DNA of 64,000 nt from Bacillota bacterium. GTDB lineage: Bacteria > Bacillota > Clostridia > Lachnospirales > Lachnospiraceae. The translations under genes and the position numbers were made by a program. The stretch covers positions 90,560 to 154,559 of the forward strand of contig JAEZGY010000062.1 in NCBI GenBank assembly GCA_023416695.1, written 5' to 3'. The stretch's first letter is position 1; the number at the start of each line of letters is the position of its first letter. The notes under the pieces are model-generated. The model saw only the letters and a list, made by a program, of their open reading frames with translations. It was not told the origin of the DNA and searched no databases. Of the stretch, positions 57,693-64,000 are shown piece by piece.

Positions 57693-60272
57693 TTAATACA
57701 CATAGCTAACAAATACGTTGCCAGCCTCTTCAAAGTTTGTAGAAGCAGCCTCTCTGGACTCTGTTATAAATCTACCCTCTGATGGGTCGTAATAGGTTAC
57801 AGTAGTCGGTCCATATCCAGTGATAATTACTGCATTTTTACTACTCTTCATAGCAATAACAGGTCTTCTAGTACTAATATAATAGAGAATCTCATCTAGG
57901 CTACACCCAGTTAGATTCACAGCATCGTAATCTAGATTTTCCTCTAGTAATGCCATGATAGTCTTGTTGGATTTACTTAATTCTGCAGCATTTACTTGAA
58001 TGTGATTGTATTTTAGTACCATACTGACACAAGCTCCTATGCTGTCACTACCTCCGCCAGCATTGGTTCCTGTAATTGTGGTAAGGCTGCTAGTGTTTCC
58101 AGTTCCGCCTCTTTCCCAGATAATATGATTTTTTGTATCAATAACTGTTCCCATATTCTCATTGGCAACTTTGATCGCCTCTGCTGCTGTATCATATTTA
58201 TCTATAATATGACCATACCCTATAGCATAATATTTTAGCTCATTTATGGAGTTACTCTTAATATGCACCAAAGTATCCTCCGTAATAATGGTATTCTCCG
58301 TATTACCTGCTACAGGCATAGAGGTTGGAATATACTCAGCTGGAAGAGCAATGCATACCATTTGAATATTCTTCCCACTATCACTGTTACCTACTAAAGT
58401 AGTGTAGGAATATATACTCTTTGGGGTGTTATCAATCTTACTTACAATGTAATCAGTACCCGTCTGCTCATAGCCATTTTGGCTCTTTTTTACCAACGTA
58501 AGCTCTAATAAATTGTTCTTATCCGTAATCTTACTTACATAGCCCTCTCTAGGCTGATAAATCTTTAAATCTTTTCCCATTGGATCTACAATCTTAAGCT
58601 CATGCATTGGTACGGTTTCGCTTCCATCTTTTGTTGTATAAATGTCGTCTGTCTTGGCAAAGCCATAGACGAAGTTGTTATCCACAGCACCAACTAATTG
58701 AATAGAGGAACCAGGTTCTGATGCAATCTCAAAGGTTTCCCCAGTTTCTAAGTTAAGATAATGAAGCTTTGTATTTGTTTTCGTGTTACTAGAGTCTTGC
58801 CAAACCATATACTTGCCTTCCTTTGACAAAAGACAGGACTCGGTAGTAACATCCTCTGCTATAATATCTAGAGAACGAGTTGTTATGTTATAGCTATAAA
58901 TAACACCGTCAATAGAAAAATAGAAAACATCTACATCGTTTAAATAATAGAAACCATCTAACTCTCGTTGTAAAATCTCAAAAGGCTGCTCCATTGGAAT
59001 ATAGGCCTGTTCTTCTATTCGATTGCTCTCTGCAAAATACTTATACAGAATCAGACCAACTCTTCCCTCGTAATCACCCTTATTAATATAACCATATACA
59101 ATAAAACTGATATTTCCTGCACTGTCTATATCTAACACCTGAATATCATTCTGTTCATATCCACCATGAAAATACTTTGTAGAGGTGTCCATATAAGAAA
59201 TAACCTTTACTATCTTGTTTTGCTGCAAAGCCATATACCATAAGGTACCGTGGTCAACAAAACAAAGCTTATCGTTATTTTCGTCATAGTAAACCTGCTT
59301 GTTTTCATTCTTCTGTATTCCTAGAGTAAGATACTTCTTCCCTTCTTCCTGATTTAGAGGATTATACTGGTTAATATCTTGAATCTCCTCCATAGTTCGA
59401 TCATAGGCTAACAAGTAAATCACATCCGTAAAATAGCGCATGCGGTAGAATTCTCTCACCTTGTAAATAGATTCGCCTATTATTACATTGCCATCTTTGT
59501 CATAAACACTACTTTTAATAAGATATGTCAACTCTACAGACATACCATCTCCATTGACCTCTTTAATGGTAGGTACCACATCGGTAATTACCTGAGGCTT
59601 CATATTTTCCCATGCAATCTTTCCTTTTGTAGAGTTTATTGTTGTATGGTAAAACTCTTCAGGAGCTAAATAGGAATTCGTTTCCAGAAAAACTTCATAA
59701 TCTTCCATCTTCTTACTATCAAAGGTAGCATTATGGAATCCCATAATAAAATCTAGCTTCTCTTTAGTAAATGGATGATCTATTTGCTTGATCCTTGAAA
59801 AATAGTGAATCTTCTTACTGGTGTCTGTCACCAATGTTATTTTAAAAGAATATTCCTTTCCTGCTTCAAAATCTCCATCTAGTTTAAGCTTAGCTACCTT
59901 ACCATCCTCTGTTGTCTCCATGGCACTTATAGAACCCTGCGTTATAATATTGTCAGAGTTAATCTGCGTTACCTCATAGCTTAGCTTTTTAACATCAATA
60001 TCCTTTTGTCGTATTAACACATTAACAGCTTTATCTGTATTTAATGGCAGAATGGCATCGCGAAAATTGTCAATATTAATATTTCCGGAATATCCATACA
60101 TCATATTGACCTCATAGCCATCCGTTAAAAGGCTGACTAAAGGAAAGCTGGATTCATCCATCTCTACCGTTGTATCAAAAATAGAAGTTTCTTCTTTCAA
60201 ATTACGTCCCATATACCAGACAGAGACCCCAAATATCGCTATTAAAATAAGTGCACGCGTTACGTACTTCAT
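57693..60272 (-). CDS. Membrane-anchored protein with C39-like tail lacking the histidine
   Basis: An 859-residue protein with one N-terminal membrane segment (residues 5-23, no lipobox). The middle (about 310-640) is propeller-like, with repeated WxxD and YxxN blades (LCFVDHGTLWYMALQ, VIYSYNITTRSLDII, LHYLNLETGETFEI). The last ~110 residues resemble the C39/papain-type fold: the position of the nucleophile is SIGACVSMVLKYN (near 765) and the strand with the expected histidine reads KNAVIITGYG, with Asn where His is normal. So it is probably an inactive or altered peptidase, perhaps a binding module. Function unknown. Overlaps nothing. Confidence 0.72.
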   Translation of the reverse strand: MKYVTRALILIAIFGVSVWYMGRNLKEETSIFDTTVEMDESSFPLVSLLTDGYEVNMMYGYSGNINIDNFRDAILPLNTDKAVNVLIRQKDIDVKKLSYEVTQINSDNIITQGSISAMETTEDGKVAKLKLDGDFEAGKEYSFKITLVTDTSKKIHYFSRIKQIDHPFTKEKLDFIMGFHNATFDSKKMEDYEVFLETNSYLAPEEFYHTTINSTKGKIAWENMKPQVITDVVPTIKEVNGDGMSVELTYLIKSSVYDKDGNVIIGESIYKVREFYRMRYFTDVIYLLAYDRTMEEIQDINQYNPLNQEEGKKYLTLGIQKNENKQVYYDENNDKLCFVDHGTLWYMALQQNKIVKVISYMDTSTKYFHGGYEQNDIQVLDIDSAGNISFIVYGYINKGDYEGRVGLILYKYFAESNRIEEQAYIPMEQPFEILQRELDGFYYLNDVDVFYFSIDGVIYSYNITTRSLDIIAEDVTTESCLLSKEGKYMVWQDSSNTKTNTKLHYLNLETGETFEIASEPGSSIQLVGAVDNNFVYGFAKTDDIYTTKDGSETVPMHELKIVDPMGKDLKIYQPREGYVSKITDKNNLLELTLVKKSQNGYEQTGTDYIVSKIDNTPKSIYSYTTLVGNSDSGKNIQMVCIALPAEYIPTSMPVAGNTENTIITEDTLVHIKSNSINELKYYAIGYGHIIDKYDTAAEAIKVANENMGTVIDTKNHIIWERGGTGNTSSLTTITGTNAGGGSDSIGACVSMVLKYNHIQVNAAELSKSNKTIMALLEENLDYDAVNLTGCSLDEILYYISTRRPVIAMKSSKNAVIITGYGPTTVTYYDPSEGRFITESREAASTNFEEAGNVFVSYVY

Positions 60273-60293
60273 AATATCCCCTATGCCTTTCTC

Positions 60294-61529
60294 TTATTCT
60301 ATTCCATCCAACTCATTCCTGTATTCTGTAAGCAAGCGATCTAGGGTTGGCTGTATTCCAAATGCCTTTAAGATTTCTTCATAGGTCAGTACTTCCTGAC
60401 TTTTCATGCTTATCTTTTTATATTGGCCCCTAATCTCCTTAGGTGCATCTGCACCTTGTTTCTTAACACCACGAATTAAGATGTTTTTTGGTGTATGGTC
60501 CATATCAATAAACTCAAGTATCTGAGTCTTATATCCCCATTGCTCTAGCAAGCTAGCTCGTATCGCATCGGTAAACAGTGCCGCACTTCTTTCTTTAATC
60601 AATCCATAACGAAAGAACTGGTCAAGAGGTGTTACCTTCATCTGTTTATTTAGCTCATGTTGACAACATGGAACGGATAATATAACCTTGGCATCCCATT
60701 TGATAGCTTTAAACAGTGCATAGTCTGTGGCTGTATCACAAGCGTGAAGAGATACCACCATATCCACCTTATTCATTCCTTTATAGGAGGCAATATCACC
60801 TACTAAAAATTGCAACTCGTCATAACCATAGCTCTCTGCTAGCTTGTTACAATGAGCTATCACATCCTCTTTGAGATCTAGGCCGATAATCTGAAGACGG
60901 TAGCCCTGCAATACCTTTAGGTAATAGTACATGGCAAAGGTCAAATAGGATTTACCACAACCAAAATCCAAAATGGTGACCTTCTCCTCTTTAGGTAAGC
61001 TAGGTAAAATGTCTTCAACAAACTCAAGAAACCGATTAATCTGTCTATACTTGTCATATTTAGTACGAACAATCTTTCCTTCCTTTGTCATTACCCCTAA
61101 ATCCACTAAAAATGGAACTGGAGTACCCTCTGGAAGTATATATTTTTTAGTACGATTATGCTCTAGATTGATAAACTGCTTACTATCTTGCTCTACCTTC
61201 TTTGCTTTTCGCTTTATGGTAACAGTACCCTTCTTATTCATTAATACGTTGATATTCTCGCCTTTGGTCTCAATAGCATACTGACCAAACCAGAGATCTT
61301 GCGTCTCTAGCTCTTCAATGTAAGCCACAAGCTCCTTGCTCTCATAGTTCTTATGAAGTACCTTTGGCCCTACATAAGAAGAAGCCTGAAATATCAGCTG
61401 TTCTTTTACCAAAAGTGGCCTTATTTTTACCTTTTGGCATCTTGCTTTATCTGAAGAATTACTTCCAATAATCTGAATTAACTCTATATTCAACACTGTA
61501 TCCAGAAGTTCTCTTAGCTTAGGATTCAT
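60294..61529 (-). CDS. SAM-dependent methyltransferase
   Basis: A 411-residue class I methyltransferase (Methyltransf_32-like). The SAM motif is TILDFGCGKSYLTFAMYYY near residue 195; motif II (IIGLDLKEDV) near 227 and the post-motif VVSLHACDTATDYAL near 260 follow. A longer N-terminal domain (residues 1-150) probably binds the substrate, possibly RNA. No known target. ATG at 61529. Confidence 0.88.
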   Translation of the reverse strand: MNPKLRELLDTVLNIELIQIIGSNSSDKARCQKVKIRPLLVKEQLIFQASSYVGPKVLHKNYESKELVAYIEELETQDLWFGQYAIETKGENINVLMNKKGTVTIKRKAKKVEQDSKQFINLEHNRTKKYILPEGTPVPFLVDLGVMTKEGKIVRTKYDKYRQINRFLEFVEDILPSLPKEEKVTILDFGCGKSYLTFAMYYYLKVLQGYRLQIIGLDLKEDVIAHCNKLAESYGYDELQFLVGDIASYKGMNKVDMVVSLHACDTATDYALFKAIKWDAKVILSVPCCQHELNKQMKVTPLDQFFRYGLIKERSAALFTDAIRASLLEQWGYKTQILEFIDMDHTPKNILIRGVKKQGADAPKEIRGQYKKISMKSQEVLTYEEILKAFGIQPTLDRLLTEYRNELDGIE

Positions 61530-61673
61530 GTTTTACTCCAATCTAAAATACGTATGATTTCATCTATCATAAAAATAAGTTTCTGTGTCTAATTGTAACG
61601 ACTTTTTATAGAAAGTTCAACAATTATTATCTCTTTCATATAATGGTTAAGAACGCTCTATTAAGGAGATAGT

Positions 61674-62120
61674 ATGGAACAACCTATGGAACAACAAGAT
61701 GGCTTTAGGGAAATGGAACAAGACTACGAATACTTCAATTCCCTTAACTCACCAACAGCAAGAAGAATTCAAAAACTTATTGACGATCAATGTGATCAAT
61801 TAGAATATAGCGGAAGCTGTATGTTTGATCAGCTTCCTGATAAAGTACATCTTAGTACAATCGTGGACAATATCTATAATCAGGCAGTCGATATGGACAA
61901 AGACAACCCTGAACTACAAGCGGAAGAAATGTCAGGAAATCCTCTGGCTCCTCCTCTAATCCGTCCATGTAAGGGACTTGAATGCACCCCTACACTCTCG
62001 GTATCAGATTACCATCCTTATGGACGACCAAATTGGTTACGGGCTCTGATTGAGTCTATGCTATATAACAGCATGATGTATCGCCGTATGCGCTATCGTA
62101 GACGTAGATACTGGAGATAA
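61674..62120 (+). CDS. Small Arg/Tyr-tailed protein of unknown function
   Basis: A 148-residue protein with an acidic N-terminus (MEQPMEQQDGFREMEQDYEY), a helical middle with a conserved-looking CMFDQLPDKVHL, and a strongly basic tyrosine-rich tail (YNSMMYRRMRYRRRRYWR). AAGGAG precedes the ATG. The tail resembles those of some spore-coat or nucleic-acid-binding proteins, but no family is recognised. No signal peptide. Confidence 0.75.
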   Translation: MEQPMEQQDGFREMEQDYEYFNSLNSPTARRIQKLIDDQCDQLEYSGSCMFDQLPDKVHLSTIVDNIYNQAVDMDKDNPELQAEEMSGNPLAPPLIRPCKGLECTPTLSVSDYHPYGRPNWLRALIESMLYNSMMYRRMRYRRRRYWR

Positions 62121-62130
62121 CTTCTCTATT

Positions 62131-62353
62131 ACCACTTACCCTTTGGATTTAAGTAGCAAAAAACCCTGCGATTGTTATTTTGTTAGAGTCATAAAAATCG
62201 GTTGTCGATGCCACTTCGCTTGCCTTATCCCTTCGGCACCTTTGGTGCCTCGGACGGTCAGCGCTCTTTGGCATCGGCAACCGATTTTTATGGCATCTAC
62301 TCTACCTCACAATCCCAAGGGTTTTTTGTATTCAATTAATCTTGGCAAGTGGT
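62131..62353. repeat. Long palindrome with conserved centre (copy C)
   Basis: Outer arms ACCACTT (62131) and AAGTGGT (62347), inner AAAAAACCC/GGGTTTTTT and ATAAAAATCGGTTGTCGATGCCA (62191-62213) with 62269-62291 (one mismatch). The centre keeps CTTCGCTTGCCTTATCCCTTCGG and CGGACGGTCAGCG, with an extra 17 bases (a GGCACC-TTT-GGTGCC mini-hairpin) between. Lies between convergent genes. Confidence 0.84.
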
Positions 62354-62366
62354 AACTGAGAAGTGG

Positions 62367-63158
62367 TTAATAATCTTCATTAATCACAGGGCTAGCTAGG
62401 TAAATGTTAGTTTCCTCTTTGTCTTCATCGTAAGAGAAGGCAATGTTTAGGTTTACTCTACTACCCTCTGCCTCGATATAATGACTAATATTTGGGGTAT
62501 AGGCATATACGGTGTAGATACCTTCCGTACGATTTTCTGCTGCCACCTCTGCTTCAAGTGTATCTAGTATTTGGTCTGTTATACTATTTTTGTCCAGTAA
62601 ACTTAGCTTACCTTGGTAGACCCCTGTTAATAGTATGGAAGAATCTACTCTTTCTAATCCAGCATTATCTAACATATCCTCTACAATATCCTTGTATCCT
62701 AGGACACTGGACATCTGATCATAGATGTCTATGGTGATATAAAGATACTGGGTAGTTTGCTTGATTTTTTCTTTGCTCTCGGATGTGATACTAATTGCCT
62801 CTATATCTGTTGTGGATGCTTTCCCCACTACTTTGGCGGTTACACTAACTGTGGTATTCCCCTTTACTACCTTTTTATCCAAAGTATCTGTAATTCCTAG
62901 CTGACTAGATACATAATCAATTAGCTTTTCTTTATCCTCAGTAGTAAGATATTTATCTCCAAAGTTTCCTACTACCTGCAACTTTCCTCTTACAGGAGTG
63001 GCCTTAGTACCCTCAAATGCTTTTATTAGCTTGGTTTCATTTATAAAGGTATGATTAATAGCAAGCTGAATAACAACTACAACTGTCAATACAGCTATGA
63101 CATATAACGCGATTTTCAGCTTTTCCCATCTTATTGTCTGCTTTATTCTATTTAACAT
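62367..63158 (-). CDS. YwmB-like protein with one membrane anchor
   Basis: A 263-residue protein with a single N-terminal membrane segment (residues 18-38) and an extracellular domain resembling YwmB (TATA-box-binding-like fold): repeated KVVGKASTTDIEAISITSES and ILLTGVYQGKLSL strands. YwmB is found next to murA in sporulating Firmicutes and its function is unknown. GGAGG precedes the ATG. Confidence 0.75.
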   Translation of the reverse strand: MLNRIKQTIRWEKLKIALYVIAVLTVVVVIQLAINHTFINETKLIKAFEGTKATPVRGKLQVVGNFGDKYLTTEDKEKLIDYVSSQLGITDTLDKKVVKGNTTVSVTAKVVGKASTTDIEAISITSESKEKIKQTTQYLYITIDIYDQMSSVLGYKDIVEDMLDNAGLERVDSSILLTGVYQGKLSLLDKNSITDQILDTLEAEVAAENRTEGIYTVYAYTPNISHYIEAEGSRVNLNIAFSYDEDKEETNIYLASPVINEDY

Positions 63159-63301
63159 CCCATTGCCTCCAATTCATATATCATCTTTCCTTGTTATGTG
63201 AATTATACCCCCTATCCCTACGATTATTCATATTCCTTAGTGAATAGGTAAATATTGTGTTACAATAGAAGCAATATTATATAAGCGAAAGGAATATAGG
63301 T

Positions 63302-63949
63302 ATGGAATTGATAGTAAGAAAAGAAAGATTAGCTGACTATAGGGAGGTAGAGCATGTAACAAGGGAAGCCTTCTGGAATCACCATGTTCCAGGATGCGAT
63401 GAACATTATTTGATCCATGTCATGCGTAACCATCCAGACTTCATTTCAGAGTTAGATTACGTGGCTTTGGATGGAGATAAAATTGTAGGAAATATTATGT
63501 ACACTAGGTCTCGCCTAGTAAAGGACAATGGAGAGGAATGTCATGTCCTATGTTTTGGTCCAGTGGCTGTACTTCCAGAATACCAGGGAAAAGGAATTGG
63601 TACTAAATTAATCGAGCACACTAAGGCCTTAGCCAAGGAAATGGGCTTTTCTGCTATTATTATTTATGGTGACCCAGACTACTACAAACGTGTTGGTTTT
63701 GTGCCAGCAGAAACTTATCATATAGGAACATCAGGGAATACATATGCAGAAGCTCTTCTAGCCTGTGAGCTCGTACCTGGGGCTTTACAAAACTGCCAAG
63801 GTTGTTTCTTTGAAAGCCCTGTCTTTGATGTAGACGGCCATAAGGCTATAGAGTTTGATCAGTCCTTTCCACTAAAGGAAAAGGTCTCTGGGATTCCTTC
63901 TCAGAAACGATTCAAAGAACTCTCTAGCAGTAGTAAACCAAGGGAATAG
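63302..63949 (+). CDS. GNAT acetyltransferase
   Basis: A 215-residue GNAT with the acetyl-CoA loop LPEYQGKGIGTKLIEH near residues 94-109 and the supporting strand CFGPVAVLPEYQG; a C-terminal GYDPDYYKRVGF-like tail (YGDPDYYKRVGFVPAE near 129) closes the fold. Acetylates an amine of unknown identity. AAGGAATATAGG precedes the ATG, and a TTGTGT-17-TATATA promoter may lie at 63255-63283. Confidence 0.92.
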   Translation: MELIVRKERLADYREVEHVTREAFWNHHVPGCDEHYLIHVMRNHPDFISELDYVALDGDKIVGNIMYTRSRLVKDNGEECHVLCFGPVAVLPEYQGKGIGTKLIEHTKALAKEMGFSAIIIYGDPDYYKRVGFVPAETYHIGTSGNTYAEALLACELVPGALQNCQGCFFESPVFDVDGHKAIEFDQSFPLKEKVSGIPSQKRFKELSSSSKPRE

Positions 63950-63968
63950 GAAGTAGACAAAAAGAAGT

Positions 63969-64000
63969 GGCTGACACACTCATTAATGAGTGTGTCAGCC
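63969..64000. terminator. Terminator-like perfect palindrome at window edge
   Basis: A perfect 16-bp inverted repeat without a loop (GGCTGACACACTCATT and its complement). The T run lies outside the window, so its direction cannot be told. Confidence 0.7.

Overview
The window reads as an AT-rich, Gram-positive, spore-former-type anaerobe of the Lachnospiraceae. Its habits resemble plant-biomass clostridia such as Lachnoclostridium phytofermentans. This is an inference from gene content: many lipoprotein sugar-binding proteins, ABC sugar transporters, AraC/IclR/GntR regulators, strong AGGAGG ribosome sites and a YwmB-type protein. No rRNA, tRNA, CRISPR array, integrase or recognisable transposase was seen.

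Region 1 (1-11.4 kb, all minus) is a carbohydrate or sugar-lactone catabolic cluster. It encodes an MsmK-type ATPase, a lipoprotein binding protein, two permeases, a Gfo/Idh/MocA oxidoreductase, two metal amidohydrolases, a beta-propeller glycosidase-like protein, an SDR and a binding-protein-like protein with no signal peptide. Region 2 (11.6-20.9 kb) holds small housekeeping and orphan genes: a HIRAN / J-domain / EF-hand trio, two YjbR proteins (one fused to GNAT, one next to a GNAT pseudogene), an ArsC/Spx-like protein, a PadR plus HAAS-domain pair, two AraC regulators, an esterase lipoprotein and a metallo-beta-lactamase-fold lipoprotein. Region 3 (21-32.6 kb) is a sugar-acid cluster: 2-keto-3-deoxy-sugar-acid kinase, KDPG/KDPGal-type aldolase, ribose-type ABC transporter, zinc dehydrogenase, 2-hydroxyacid dehydrogenase, VOC and cyclase-family proteins, IclR and GntR/FCD regulators and an RraA-type protein.

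Region 4 (32.7-44.7 kb) has a probable stand-alone small RNA, xpt, a calcium-type P-ATPase, sfsA, LysR, a NatAB-like exporter, an Lrp-like regulator with a terminator in its leader, two PAP2 proteins, a nucleoside phosphorylase and a glycosyltransferase. Region 5 (44.7-49.2 kb) is a complete deoxynucleoside salvage operon (deoB, deoD, deoC, cdd, pdp). Region 6 (49.2-64 kb) holds a DUF554 membrane protein, two tandem paralogous orphan binding lipoproteins, a sortase-type surface protein, an M29 aminopeptidase, a large membrane-anchored protein with a C39-like tail, a methyltransferase, a YwmB-like protein and a GNAT.

Two things stand out as not explained by ordinary annotation. One is a ~140-nt RNA gene candidate at 32.87-33.01 kb with a consensus promoter, four hairpins (three with C-rich loops) and its own terminator. 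The other is a family of long palindromes (around 49.4, 53.6 and 62.2 kb) that share a conserved centre but have copy-specific, still self-complementary arms. An 11-bp phased repeat and a 43-bp purine-rich tandem repeat lie beside one of the palindromes.
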